Shown: positions 1 to 7,807, counted from the first letter of the stretch. The stretch: 9,449 nucleotides of DNA from Thioalkalivibrio sp. (GCA_018224485.1 JAGTVE010000195.1:1-9449), one strand, 5' to 3'. Numbers and translations: made by a program. The notes: generated by a model not told the origin, from the sequence alone.

Positions 1-941
1 CCCTCCAACACGCGCCTCGCCTCGGCCCGGACCACCTCATCGCCGGCGTAGAGCACCGAGGGATCCAGATTGCCCTGCAGTGCCACCCGGTCGCCGACCC
101 GCTGCGCCGCTTCCGCGATGTCGATGGTCCAGTCGAGACCGAGCGCATCCGCGCCGGCATCAGCCTGCCACTCGAGCCACGCACCGCCGCCCTTGGTGAA
201 GAGGGTCACCGGGACCCGCCGGCCCTCGTGTTCCCGCGGCAGTTCGCTGATGATCCGCTGCATGTAGGCCAGCGAGAACTCACGGTAATGCCGGGGCGTC
301 AGTGAACCGCCCCAGGTGTCAAAGATCATCACCGCCTGCGCACCCGAGAGGATCTGCGCCCGGAGGTAGGCGGACACCGCCGCGGCCACCTTCTGGAGCA
401 GCGCGTGCATCGCCTGTGGCTCGCCATAGAGCAGACGCTTGGTCTCCGCGAAATCCCGCGAGGTCGCTCCCTCGATCATGTAGGTGGCCAGCGTCCAGGG
501 ACTGCCCGCGAAGCCGATCAGCGGCACGGCGCCGTTCAGTTCGCGCCGGATCAGGCGCACGGCGTCCATCACGTAGCGCAGTTCCTGCTCTGGATCCGGA
601 ACCGGCAGCCGCTCGATGGCATCCAGCGACCGCACCGGGTCGCGGAAGCGCGGGCCCTCGCCGGTCTCGAAATAGAGACCGAGCCCCATTGCGTCCGGCA
701 CCGTCAGGATGTCGGAAAACAGGATCGCCGCGTCGAGCGGGAAGCGCGCCAGCGGCTGCAGGGTAACCTCGCAGGCCAGTTCCGGGTTCTGGCAGAGATC
801 CATGAAGCTGCCTGCCCGGGCACGCGTCGCACGGTATTCCGGAAGGTAGCGGCCCGCCTGGCGCATGATCCAGATCGGCGTGCGATCCACGGGCTCGCGC
901 ATCAGCGCGCGCAGCAATCGGTCGTTGGCCAGCTCGGTCAT
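1..941 (-). CDS. hemE: Uroporphyrinogen decarboxylase (3' end outside window)
   Basis: Cytoplasmic enzyme of haem and tetrapyrrole synthesis. It removes the four acetate carboxyl groups of uroporphyrinogen III to give coproporphyrinogen III, without a cofactor. The leftward frame starts at the ATG at 941 ([13 protein letters not shown]) and is open to the window edge, giving 313 residues; the family is about 350-360 aa, so roughly 40 C-terminal residues are missing. The first family signature [16 protein letters not shown] lies at residues 22-37. The catalytic-type aspartate is in [12 protein letters not shown] (D77), and the second signature [16 protein letters not shown] is at 143-158. The Shine-Dalgarno sequence is weak. 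The gene lies 58 bases downstream of yqeY on the same strand, so cotranscription with rpsU-yqeY is possible. In many gammaproteobacteria hemE follows damX; its position after yqeY here is part of the inferred inversion. Identity is firm. Confidence 0.97.
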   Translation of the reverse strand, partial: MTELANDRLLRALMREPVDRTPIWIMRQAGRYLPEYRATRARAGSFMDLCQNPELACEVTLQPLARFPLDAAILFSDILTVPDAMGLGLYFETGEGPRFRDPVRSLDAIERLPVPDPEQELRYVMDAVRLIRRELNGAVPLIGFAGSPWTLATYMIEGATSRDFAETKRLLYGEPQAMHALLQKVAAAVSAYLRAQILSGAQAVMIFDTWGGSLTPRHYREFSLAYMQRIISELPREHEGRRVPVTLFTKGGGAWLEWQADAGADALGLDWTIDIAEAAQRVGDRVALQGNLDPSVLYAGDEVVRAEARRVLE

Positions 942-999
942 CGGTATTGTCCGCTCGATTGTGGCCGGCGCAGGCCGAGCCACTGCCAGGATGGCCGGC

Positions 1000-1458
1000 T
1001 CAGGCGCCGGCCGGGCCCTGCAGCCGCGCGCGCAGCTGCCGGCTCACCTCGCCCATGTCGGCGCGTCCCAGCAGGACGGGCTTGAGGATGGCCATCACCC
1101 GGCCCATGTCCTTCGGGCCGGACGCCCCGGTCTCCGCGATCGCCTGCTCGATCAGAACGGTAACGGCCTCGGGTTCCAGCGGTTCGGGGAGGAACTCCCG
1201 GATGACCGCAACCTCTGCCTCCTCGCGGGCCGCGAGGTCTTCCCGCTCCCCGCGCCGGTACTGCTCGATCGAGTCGCGCCGCTGCTTCAGCATCCGGTTC
1301 AGGATCCCCAGCACCGCGGCATCGTCCACCTCCCGGCGCTCGTCGACCTCGAATTGCTTGATTTCCGACTGAACCAGGCGCAGCGCGCCGAGCCGATTCC
1401 GGTCGCGCGCGCGCATCGAGGCCTTCACTTCCTCGCCGATCCGGTCTTTCAGGGACAT
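1000..1458 (-). CDS. yqeY: GatB/YqeY domain protein
   Basis: A 152-aa soluble, mostly helical protein, matching the usual length of about 150 aa. It starts [19 protein letters not shown]. The family-typical [21 protein letters not shown] follows at about residues 23-43. The C-terminal half carries [19 protein letters not shown] and [29 protein letters not shown], the last resembling the tail domain of the GatB subunit of tRNA amidotransferase. The family is known to sit between rpsU and dnaG in many bacteria; its biochemical role is unsettled, although a link to tRNA or aminoacyl-tRNA handling is often suggested from the GatB resemblance. It starts 24 bases after the rpsU stop. That gap is C-rich in the sense direction and shows no clear ribosome binding site, so translation may depend on coupling to rpsU. 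Family assignment is firm, function is not. Confidence 0.93.
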   Translation of the reverse strand: MSLKDRIGEEVKASMRARDRNRLGALRLVQSEIKQFEVDERREVDDAAVLGILNRMLKQRRDSIEQYRRGEREDLAAREEAEVAVIREFLPEPLEPEAVTVLIEQAIAETGASGPKDMGRVMAILKPVLLGRADMGEVSRQLRARLQGPAGA

Positions 1459-1482
1459 CAGGGGGTCCCGGGCGGCAGGGGG

Positions 1483-1698
1483 TCAGTACATCCGCACGCG
1501 GCGGGTGATGTCACGGGAATTACGCTTGAGTTGACGCTTCACGGCCGCCGCCGCCTTGCGCTTGCGCTCGGTGGTGGGCTTCTCGTAGGACTCGCGGCGG
1601 CGGACCTCGGACACCACACCGGACTTTTCACAGGTGCGCTTGAAGCGCCGCAGCGCGACTTCGAAGGGCTCGTTTTCGCGTACTCGAACGTGGGGCAT
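1483..1698 (-). CDS. rpsU: 30S ribosomal protein bS21
   Basis: A 71-aa basic protein of the small ribosomal subunit, located near the 3' end of 16S rRNA where mRNA binds. The sequence starts [21 protein letters not shown], followed by [21 protein letters not shown] and a Lys/Arg-rich tail ending [10 protein letters not shown], which is the canonical bS21 pattern and length. The frame stays open upstream to 1776, but the ATG at 1698 is chosen because the protein begins there in the family and GGAG (1704-1707) sits five bases upstream. It is the first gene of the leftward cluster, followed by yqeY. Usually rpsU heads an operon with dnaG and rpoD; here those two genes lie over 4 kb away on the opposite strand. 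Identification is very secure. Confidence 0.98.
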   Translation of the reverse strand: MPHVRVRENEPFEVALRRFKRTCEKSGVVSEVRRRESYEKPTTERKRKAAAAVKRQLKRNSRDITRRVRMY

Positions 1699-1703
1699 AA
1701 ATT

Positions 1704-1707
1704 CTCC
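1704..1707 (-). promoter_or_regulatory. rpsU ribosome binding site
   Basis: GGAG on the minus strand, five bases before the ATG at 1698. It settles the rpsU start against the longer open frame, which could begin as far up as 1776. Confidence 0.75.
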
Positions 1708-1731
1708 ATGGTAACGGTGTTGAATGTGCGC

Positions 1732-1747
1732 GCCGGTCGGGGCCGGC
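1732..1747 (-). other. Possible hairpin in the rpsU leader
   Basis: GCCGG (1732-1736) and CCGGC (1743-1747) can pair around a six-base loop, between the candidate rpsU promoter and the rpsU ribosome binding site. Such short GC-rich stems occur often by chance in this DNA. No U-tract follows, so it does not look like a terminator. A leader regulatory role is only a possibility. Confidence 0.25.
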
Positions 1748-1775
1748 TGCGGCCAGGCATTAGAGGAAACCCGCA

Positions 1776-1804
1776 ATAATAGATCAAAGCCTTTCCAAGA
1801 AAAA
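1776..1804 (-). promoter_or_regulatory. Candidate rpsU promoter
   Basis: On the minus strand the -10 hexamer TATTAT (1776-1781) matches the sigma-70 consensus at five of six positions. A T-rich but poor -35 (TTTTTC, 1799-1804) lies 17 bases upstream. The block from about 1760 to 1805 is much more AT-rich than its surroundings. Transcription would start near 1769, giving a leader of about 70 nt ahead of rpsU. The -10 is seen directly; promoter activity is inferred from its position ahead of the cluster. Confidence 0.5.
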
Positions 1805-1844
1805 GCACACGAGCGCCTACGCAGCCCGCGAGGGTCACGCTATC

Positions 1845-2951
1845 ATGCCCGGGATGAAGACCCTGAACGTCGAACTCGGTTCCAGAAGCTACCCGATCCA
1901 CGTGGGTGGGGGACTGCTTCGCGATGCGGGGCTGCTGCGGCCGTATCTGCACGGCCAGCGCCTGGTCGTGGTCAGCAACGACACGGTGGCCCCGCTCCAC
2001 GGCGACCGTCTCAGGGCCCTGCTTGACGACCAGGACTTCACCTGGATCGACCTGCCGGACGGCGAACGCTTCAAGACCCTGGCCACGGTAGAGTCGATCC
2101 TGACGCGCATGCTGCAGGCGCGGCTCGACCGTGGCACCACCCTGATCGCATTCGGAGGCGGCGTGGTCGGCGACGTCGCTGGCTTCGCCGCGGCCATCTA
2201 CCAGCGCGGCATCGACTTCATCCAGGTCCCCACCACCCTGCTCTCCCAGGTGGACTCATCGGTGGGCGGCAAGACCGGGGTGAACCATCCCCTCGGCAAG
2301 AACATGATCGGCGCCTTCCACCAGCCCCGCGCGGTGATCATCGACATCGACACCCTGCGGACGCTGCCGGTACGCGAACTGCGTGCCGGGGTGGCGGAGG
2401 TGATCAAGTACGGGCTCATCCAGGACGCCGGATTCTTCGAATGGCTGGAGGCGAACATCGAGCGCCTGCTGGCGCTCGAGCCGGAGATCGTGATCGAGGC
2501 CATCCACCGTTCCTGCGCCTGCAAGGCGGAGGTGGTCGCCGCCGATGAGCGCGAGTCCGGACGGCGTGCGCTGCTGAACCTGGGCCACACCTTCGGGCAC
2601 GCGATCGAGACGGGCATGGGGTATGGCGAGTGGCTGCACGGGGAGGCAGTCGGCACCGGCATGGCCATGGCCGCCAGGATGTCCGAGGCGATGGGCTGGC
2701 TGGACCCGGCGGACAGGGAGCGCGCCGAGTCGCTGATCGCCCGGGCGGGTCTGCAACTGCATCCGCCGGAGCAGATCGACGCCGCACGCTTCCGGGAGCT
2801 GATGGCCATCGATAAGAAGGTGTTGAACGGCCGGCTGCGTCTCGTCCTGCTGCAGGCGATCGGCGCGGCGGTGGTCACCGCCGACTTCCCTTCGGAGGCG
2901 CTGGATGCCACCCTGCCTGCAACATCCAGCCTGGCAACCGGTGCCGGCTGA
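1845..2951 (+). CDS. aroB: 3-Dehydroquinate synthase
   Basis: Second enzyme of the shikimate pathway: it converts DAHP to 3-dehydroquinate using NAD and a divalent metal in the cytoplasm. The 368-aa length is typical. Glycine-rich nucleotide-binding [12 protein letters not shown] lies at residues 103-114, followed by [20 protein letters not shown] at 128-147. Likely metal ligands are E185 (GVAEVIKYG), H248 ([11 protein letters not shown]) and H265 ([11 protein letters not shown]). The ATG at 1845 has GAGGG (1830-1834) ten bases upstream. An alternative ATG at 1854 ([15 protein letters not shown]) aligns exactly with the E. coli N-terminus but has no spaced ribosome binding site. The gene is divergent from rpsU and its 3' end overlaps the chosen dgt start. 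No aroK precedes it here, unlike in many gammaproteobacteria. Function is firm; the start is uncertain by three codons. Confidence 0.97.
   Translation: MPGMKTLNVELGSRSYPIHVGGGLLRDAGLLRPYLHGQRLVVVSNDTVAPLHGDRLRALLDDQDFTWIDLPDGERFKTLATVESILTRMLQARLDRGTTLIAFGGGVVGDVAGFAAAIYQRGIDFIQVPTTLLSQVDSSVGGKTGVNHPLGKNMIGAFHQPRAVIIDIDTLRTLPVRELRAGVAEVIKYGLIQDAGFFEWLEANIERLLALEPEIVIEAIHRSCACKAEVVAADERESGRRALLNLGHTFGHAIETGMGYGEWLHGEAVGTGMAMAARMSEAMGWLDPADRERAESLIARAGLQLHPPEQIDAARFRELMAIDKKVLNGRLRLVLLQAIGAAVVTADFPSEALDATLPATSSLATGAG
2894..2898 (+). promoter_or_regulatory. dgt ribosome binding site inside aroB
   Basis: A perfect GGAGG lies six bases before the ATG at 2905, within the aroB reading frame. It favours the longer Dgt protein over the ATG at 2965, which has only weak purine content upstream. 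The same bases encode Ser-Glu-Ala in AroB, so a chance match is possible. Confidence 0.5.
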
Positions 2952-4128
2952 GTCGCCAGCGGCAATGGGCACCGTCGTCGCGCCGCGGCTCGCGCCGTAC
3001 GCGGCGGTTGCCGAGCATTCGGCGGGCCGGCGCCATCTCGAGCCGCCACCGAATCACCGGAGCGAATTCCAGCGCGACCGCGACCGCATTGTGCACAGCA
3101 CCGCCTTTCGGCGGCTCAAGTACAAGACGCAGGTCTTCGTCAGCCACGAGGGCGACCTGTTCCGTAACCGCCTCACGCACTCCCTCGAGGTGGCTCAGAT
3201 CGCGCGTTCCACCGCGCGTGCGCTCGGGCTGAACGAAGACCTCACCGAGGCCATCGCGCTGGCGCACGACCTCGGGCACACACCCTTCGGCCATGCCGGT
3301 CAGCGGGCACTGAACAACTGCATGCGCGATCGCGGCGGCTTCGAGCACAATCTGCAGTCCCTGCGCATCGTCGACCTGCTGGAGCAGCACTACGCGGAGT
3401 TCGATGGCCTGAACCTCACCTTCGAGACCCGCGAGGGCATTCTGAAGCACTGCTCGCAGGACAATGCGCGCCGTCTCGGGCCGGTCGCCGAGCGGTTCCT
3501 CAACGGCCGTCAGCCAAGCATCGAGGCCCAGCTCACCAACGTGGCGGACGAGATCGCCTACAACAACCACGACATCGACGACGGACTGCGCGCGGGTCTG
3601 CTGACGATGGAGCAGTTCTGCGAAGTCGAACTGTTCCGGATCCGGCATGAACAGGTGCGTCGAAGCTACCCCGGCCTCGAGACCCGCCGCGTGCGCCACG
3701 AGACCGTGCGGCGCATGATCGACACCCTGGCCTCCGACCTGATCACGACCAGCCGCGAGGCCCTGCGCAACGCTGGCGTCGACAGCCTGGAGGCGGCCCG
3801 GCGCTTCCCTGAACCGCTGATCCGCTTCAGCCCGGAGATTGCACGCCAGAATCGGGAACTCAAGCGCTTCCTGCGTCAGAACCTGTACCATCACCACCGG
3901 GTATACCGGATGACGGTCAAGGCGGAACGCATTGTGAATGACCTGTTCTTCGCCTTCATGGAGGACACGAAGCTGCTGCCGGAGCACTTCCAGGCGCACG
4001 TGCGGCGGCTGGCCGAGGCCGACGAACACGGTCTCGCGCGGGGGGTCGCCGATTACATCGCCGGGATGACCGACCGTTTCGCCATCCACGAACACCAGCG
4101 TGTCTTCGACCTGCGCACCCTGATCTGA
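2905..4128 (+). CDS. dgt: HD-domain deoxynucleoside triphosphate triphosphohydrolase (dGTPase-like)
   Basis: Hydrolyses dNTPs to deoxynucleosides and triphosphate, so it affects cytoplasmic dNTP pools; substrate preference in this subfamily is not readable from sequence. The 407-aa protein shows the N-terminal signature [19 protein letters not shown] (53-71) and KTQVF (74-78). Metal-binding HD residues are H92 (RLTHSLEV), H121-D122 ([14 protein letters not shown]) and D215 ([15 protein letters not shown]). It resembles the shorter 'dGTPase-like' proteins more than the roughly 500-aa E. coli Dgt. The start at 2905 overlaps aroB by 47 bases and is supported by GGAGG. The ATG at 2965 ([13 protein letters not shown]) would give 387 aa and fits typical family N-termini equally well. 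It ends ten bases before the damX-like gene, suggesting one operon. Family firm, start uncertain. Confidence 0.94.
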   Translation: MPPCLQHPAWQPVPAESPAAMGTVVAPRLAPYAAVAEHSAGRRHLEPPPNHRSEFQRDRDRIVHSTAFRRLKYKTQVFVSHEGDLFRNRLTHSLEVAQIARSTARALGLNEDLTEAIALAHDLGHTPFGHAGQRALNNCMRDRGGFEHNLQSLRIVDLLEQHYAEFDGLNLTFETREGILKHCSQDNARRLGPVAERFLNGRQPSIEAQLTNVADEIAYNNHDIDDGLRAGLLTMEQFCEVELFRIRHEQVRRSYPGLETRRVRHETVRRMIDTLASDLITTSREALRNAGVDSLEAARRFPEPLIRFSPEIARQNRELKRFLRQNLYHHHRVYRMTVKAERIVNDLFFAFMEDTKLLPEHFQAHVRRLAEADEHGLARGVADYIAGMTDRFAIHEHQRVFDLRTLI

Positions 4129-4138
4129 GTCCGCCGCC

Positions 4139-5905
4139 ATGTCCCTGCAACCCGACTGTCTGGCCGAACTGAAGCTGCAGCAAGCCCCGTTCGACTCGCT
4201 GCCGAGCGAGAATTTCATCTACACCGACAGCCTGATCGAGGACACGGTGATTGCGGCCGGCCAGGCGATCGACATGTCCGGGGCAATCCTGCTGATCACG
4301 GGCGAGAGCGGGTCGGGCCGCAGCATGCAACTGATGCGGCTGCTCGGGTCCCTGCCCGAGAACTTCGAGCTGATCGCGTTCCGGGCGCGCATGAACACCC
4401 GCTTCGAGGCGGTCGACTTCACCATCCGCAGCCATCTGCAGGCCAGTGGCCACGACGATCCCGACCGGGCCCTGAGCGACCTGATGAGCGAGCGCATCCG
4501 CGCGGGCTTCGACCCGGTGATTGCGGTGGACGACGCCCACCTGCTGGGCATGGACATCATCAACATCCTGCTGCGCATGCGCGGCGAGATCCTGGGCATA
4601 GAGGGCCGCGCCCCGCGCCTGGTGCTCGTCGGCGACCAGGTGCTGCTGCGCCGCCGCCTGCAACTGCGTCCGTCGGACGACCATCAGATCGCGCGATTCA
4701 CGTTGCGCCCCTTCAGCCTCGAGCAGACCGCCGCGTATCTCAGCCACCGCCTGCGCGCGGCCGGCATGGCCGACCCCGGCGAAATCCTCACCGAGGACGC
4801 GATCGCCGACCTGCAGGCGGCCAGCAAGGGGCTGCCGGGTGCGCTGAACGATCAGGCGAACGCGTGGCTGGAACGGCTGTGCCGGGCACGCCGGGGCGAA
4901 GTGGAAGAATCGGAACCGGCGCCGGGGTCGGAACCTGTACGTGACGACCGGATGGCGGCCTTCACGCGCGGCATGCCTCCGCTCGGCGTGACCGGGGACC
5001 CGCCGGATGAACCGCCGGAGGAGCTCAGGCCGATCGGACGGCGCGAGTCGCTGCAGGCGGCCGAGAAGCAGGAACAGGAACCAGCACCGGACGACGACTG
5101 GGATCCGTACACGGGCCGCATGCAGAAGCGGGCGTCGGATGCGGATCCGGACAGGGTACCGTTCTGGAGTCGGAGCTGGTTCGTACCGGTCGTGGCGGGG
5201 GTGGTCGCCTTTCTGATCCTGGCGCCGTTCGCGCGTCATCTCTTCGAGCGCCCGGAGGCGCCACCAACCACCACCGTACAGCTGCCACTTCCGGTCGATC
5301 GCGAAGAGACGCCCGAGCCGGACCCGGAGGCGGCCTGGCCCGACGACGAGGGCGTGGTGGAACTGCCCTTCGACGACCGGGTGCCTGCGGAGACATCCCC
5401 CGGCGAGCCGCCAGCGCCGGAATCCCCGGGTGCGCCTGCGATCCCCGAGCCCGCCCCGGAGACGCCGCCGGAACCCGAGCCCGAGCCCTCGCCGGAACCG
5501 GCGCCTCCAGCGCCCGAGCCGGATCCCGAGCCTCCGGCCGCCCCCGCCGAGGTACCGGAGAGCCCCTCGACGCAGGCGGCCGAGCCGGCACCCCCGGACG
5601 CGGAGCCGGTGGATCTTGCCCGGGACCGCGAGTGGCTTGCGCGCCAGAGCCCGGACAACCTCACCATCCAGCTGATCGCCGCCCCGGACCTCGACGGGGC
5701 ACGCCGGTTTGTCGAGCAGCACCAGCTCACGGGCATTCGCTACGTACCCACCCGCTCCAACGGACGCGAATTCGTGGTGGCCCTGGCAGGCAGCTTCTCC
5801 ACCCGCTCCGGCGCGGAACAGGCCCTCGAGAACCTGCCCGCCGCGGTGCGCGCCGGTGGGCCCTGGATCCGTTCCCTGGGGTCCGTCCGGGACATACAGC
5901 GCTGA
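4139..5905 (+). CDS. damX: DamX-like protein: AAA ATPase domain, TM helix, SPOR domain
   Basis: A 588-aa inner-membrane protein probably recruited to the division septum. Residues 1-250 form an ExeA-like AAA ATPase domain: APFDSLPSENFIYTD at the start, P-loop GESGSGRS (55-62) with arginine at the usual lysine position, and Walker B PVIAVDDAHLL (126-136). A charged linker reaches a single transmembrane helix at about 347-366 (SWFVPVVAGVVAFLILAPFA). A Pro/Glu-rich periplasmic linker (about 420-490) leads to a C-terminal SPOR domain (about 505-588; NLTIQLIAAPDLDGARRF through NGREFVVALAGSFSTRSGAEQALENLP). SPOR domains are known to bind peptidoglycan stripped of stem peptides at division sites, and this one resembles E. 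coli DamX. The position after aroB-dgt fits damX context; no dam gene follows. No clear ribosome binding site is seen, so coupling to dgt is likely. Family assignment is good; whether the ATPase is active is unknown. Confidence 0.9.
   Translation: MSLQPDCLAELKLQQAPFDSLPSENFIYTDSLIEDTVIAAGQAIDMSGAILLITGESGSGRSMQLMRLLGSLPENFELIAFRARMNTRFEAVDFTIRSHLQASGHDDPDRALSDLMSERIRAGFDPVIAVDDAHLLGMDIINILLRMRGEILGIEGRAPRLVLVGDQVLLRRRLQLRPSDDHQIARFTLRPFSLEQTAAYLSHRLRAAGMADPGEILTEDAIADLQAASKGLPGALNDQANAWLERLCRARRGEVEESEPAPGSEPVRDDRMAAFTRGMPPLGVTGDPPDEPPEELRPIGRRESLQAAEKQEQEPAPDDDWDPYTGRMQKRASDADPDRVPFWSRSWFVPVVAGVVAFLILAPFARHLFERPEAPPTTTVQLPLPVDREETPEPDPEAAWPDDEGVVELPFDDRVPAETSPGEPPAPESPGAPAIPEPAPETPPEPEPEPSPEPAPPAPEPDPEPPAAPAEVPESPSTQAAEPAPPDAEPVDLARDREWLARQSPDNLTIQLIAAPDLDGARRFVEQHQLTGIRYVPTRSNGREFVVALAGSFSTRSGAEQALENLPAAVRAGGPWIRSLGSVRDIQR
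5396..5608 (+). repeat. Low-complexity Pro/Glu-rich coding tract
   Basis: Encodes about residues 420-490 of the DamX-like protein, dominated by PEPEPEPSPEP-type runs and alanine. At DNA level it is a degenerate array of ccggag/cccgag-like hexamers. It is the periplasmic spacer between membrane helix and SPOR domain, long enough in extended form to reach the cell wall. Such tracts can vary in length between strains by slippage; that is inference. Confidence 0.7.
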
Positions 5906-5963
5906 ACGCCCCATGGCCAGCAGACGAGGGCGCCGGCCGCGACCGCACCAGCCGTAGAACGTG

Positions 5964-7748
5964 ATGGCAGGACGGATCCCCCAGGCCTTCATCGACGACC
6001 TGCTCGAGCGCACCGATCTCGTGGAACTGGTCCAGCGCCACGTGTCATTGAAGAAATCGGGCAGCGAGTTCTCGGCCTGCTGCCCGTTTCACGCAGAGAA
6101 GACTCCCTCGTTCTACGTCTCGCCGCAGAAGCAGTTCTATCACTGCTTTGGCTGCGGGGCCCATGGTACCGCCATCACCTTCCTGATGGAGTACGAGAAC
6201 CTCAGTTTTCCGGAGGCCATCGACCAGCTGGCCGAGTGGGCAGGCCTGGAGGTTCCCCGGGAATCAACGGGTCCGGACACCGAGCCTCTGGCCCCGCTGC
6301 TCGAGGCACTGGAGGCAGCGTCCCGTTTCTATGTCGACCAGCTCAGGCAGACGCCGGCCGCGATCGACTACCTGAAGGCGCGCGGCATCGATGGCAGCAC
6401 CGCGAGGGACTTCTCGCTCGGCTGGGCACCCGCCGGGGCCGACGCCCTGGCACGCGCCCTCGGCAATCGCTTCGGCACGGAGACCCTGATCGCGGCCGGG
6501 CTGGTGGCGCGTCGGGACGACGGCAGCATCCGCGACCGCTTCCGCGCGCGCATCGTGTTTCCCATCCGCGATCGCCGGGGCCGGGTCATCGGCTTTGGCG
6601 GGCGGCTGATCGAAGCCGGGGAGCCCAAGTACCTGAACAGCCCGGAGTCCGCGGTCTTCCACAAGGGGCACACCATCTACGGACTGTACGAGGCGCGGCG
6701 CGCCGAGACCCGGCTCGCCGAGCTGGTGGTCACGGAGGGCTACATGGACGTGGTCGGCCTCGCCAGGGCCGGCTTTCGCCGCGCGGTCGCCTGCATGGGC
6801 ACCGCGCTGACGCGCGGTCACCTCGAATTGCTGTTCCGGCAGGTGCCCCACCTGGTCCTGTGCTTCGACGGCGACGCGGCGGGCCGGCGGGCGGCCTGGC
6901 GGTCGCTCGAGCAGGCCCTCCCGGTGATTCAGGGCATGCGGGAGGTGCGGATGCTGTTCCTGCCGGAGGGCGAGGACCCGGACAGCCTGGTGCACCACGA
7001 GGGTCTCGAAGGCTGGGAACGGCGCCTGGCCGGCAGCTCCGTGCTCTCCGAGACCTTCATGTACCTGCTTCGCGAGCACTACCCGCTGGACACCGCCGAG
7101 GGACGCAGCCAGTGCGCCCACGCGGCGGTGACGCTGATCCGTACGGTCACCGATCCCCTGTTCCGGACCCAGCTCTGCGATCTCGTGGCAGAACACACCC
7201 GGACGCCGCGCGCGCAGATCTTCGAAATGCTCGGCGAGCCGGCGGACGCTCCCGACAGGGTGCTGCCGGCGCAGGCCAGAACCAGCGGCGCGGGGCAGGA
7301 TCGGCCGGGACAGGGTGCCAGTCACCTCTGGTCGGCCCTGCTCGCGCGGGTGATGCAATGCCCGCAGGAGGACTGGCGCGACCCGGCCCTGGAGCAGCTG
7401 CGTTCGGCCGGGGGGCGCGGGCCCGAGATCCTCGGCGCGATCCTGGACCGGATTCGGGCCAATCCTGGAATCACCACCGCCCGCCTGCTCGAGCAGTTCC
7501 GTGAAGAGAGCTATTTCGCCCGCCTGATGGCACTCGCCGGGCAGTCCCTTGGCGGGGAGGACGTGGAACTTTCGCGACGCGTGGCACTCGACAGCGCCAG
7601 GAGGCTGTTTCGAGAGCACTGCCGGGAACGCATCCGGAACCTGTCCGCACGCGTGGACAGGCCGCTGACCGGGGAAGAGCGGACCGAGCTGCGGAGCCTT
7701 CAGTCGCTGCTCGCGCACGACCTGCGGCCTGACGAAACCCGGGAATAA
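5964..7748 (+). CDS. dnaG: DNA primase
   Basis: Synthesises the RNA primers for chromosomal replication and acts with the DnaB helicase at the fork. The 594-aa protein is close to E. coli DnaG (581 aa) and starts MAGRIPQAFIDDLLERTDLVELV. The CHC2 zinc finger CCPFHAEKTPSFYVSPQKQFYHCFGCGAHG has ligands C40, H43, C61 and C64, the E. coli positions. The basic polymerase motif RDRFRARIVFPIRDRRGRVIGFGGR is at 190-214. TOPRIM acidic residues are E258 (VVTEGYMDV), D302 and D304 (CFDGDAAG). A variable linker (about 425-455) precedes the C-terminal helicase-binding region. The ATG at 5964 is chosen from family alignment; an adjacent in-frame GTG at 5961 is possible. The ribosome binding site is weak. 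It follows the DamX-like gene by 58 bases instead of rpsU/yqeY, and no convincing promoter is seen in that gap, so it probably depends on upstream transcription. Confidence 0.98.
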   Translation: MAGRIPQAFIDDLLERTDLVELVQRHVSLKKSGSEFSACCPFHAEKTPSFYVSPQKQFYHCFGCGAHGTAITFLMEYENLSFPEAIDQLAEWAGLEVPRESTGPDTEPLAPLLEALEAASRFYVDQLRQTPAAIDYLKARGIDGSTARDFSLGWAPAGADALARALGNRFGTETLIAAGLVARRDDGSIRDRFRARIVFPIRDRRGRVIGFGGRLIEAGEPKYLNSPESAVFHKGHTIYGLYEARRAETRLAELVVTEGYMDVVGLARAGFRRAVACMGTALTRGHLELLFRQVPHLVLCFDGDAAGRRAAWRSLEQALPVIQGMREVRMLFLPEGEDPDSLVHHEGLEGWERRLAGSSVLSETFMYLLREHYPLDTAEGRSQCAHAAVTLIRTVTDPLFRTQLCDLVAEHTRTPRAQIFEMLGEPADAPDRVLPAQARTSGAGQDRPGQGASHLWSALLARVMQCPQEDWRDPALEQLRSAGGRGPEILGAILDRIRANPGITTARLLEQFREESYFARLMALAGQSLGGEDVELSRRVALDSARRLFREHCRERIRNLSARVDRPLTGEERTELRSLQSLLAHDLRPDETRE

Positions 7749-7782
7749 GCGCCGCGGTCCAGCGTCCAGTCGGAATCGCCGG

Positions 7783-7807
7783 TTGAAACCCCGGAGCGTG
7801 CCCCAAT
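7783..7807 (+). promoter_or_regulatory. Candidate sigma-32 (heat-shock) promoter for rpoD
   Basis: TTGAA (7783-7787, preceded by GG), a 13-base spacer, then CCCCAAT (7801-7807) resembles the RpoH consensus CTTGAA-N13-CCCCAT. It lies just past the dnaG stop. E. coli rpoD is known to have a heat-shock promoter, there inside dnaG. The region upstream of the -35 is only partly like the consensus. Proposed on pattern alone. Confidence 0.4.

Noticed and set aside
963..1012. Inverted repeat GGCCGGCGC/GCGCCGGCC after yqeY as a terminator
   Set aside because: The loop is 32 bases, one arm lies inside the yqeY coding end, and no T-tract follows. It was kept only as a possible breakpoint mark.
302..1779. 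Plus-strand frames of 154, 226 and 304 aa opposite hemE, yqeY and rpsU
   Set aside because: All three minus-strand genes are confidently identified by conserved motifs. The plus-strand translations are low-complexity and carry no signatures.
2875..4218. 447-aa open frame on the minus strand opposite dgt
   Set aside because: It is the antisense of a clearly recognised dgt gene. Long antisense frames are expected in DNA this GC-rich, and the translation shows no family motif.
5913..5957. 14-codon ORF (MASRRGRRPRPHQP) between the damX-like gene and dnaG, possibly a leader peptide
   Set aside because: No ribosome binding site and no attenuator-like hairpins. Its Arg/Pro content is what random GC-rich sequence gives.
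3956..6013. 685-aa open frame on the minus strand opposite the damX-like gene
   Set aside because: Arg/Gly-rich composition, no domain signature, and fully explained as a shadow of the plus-strand AAA-SPOR gene.
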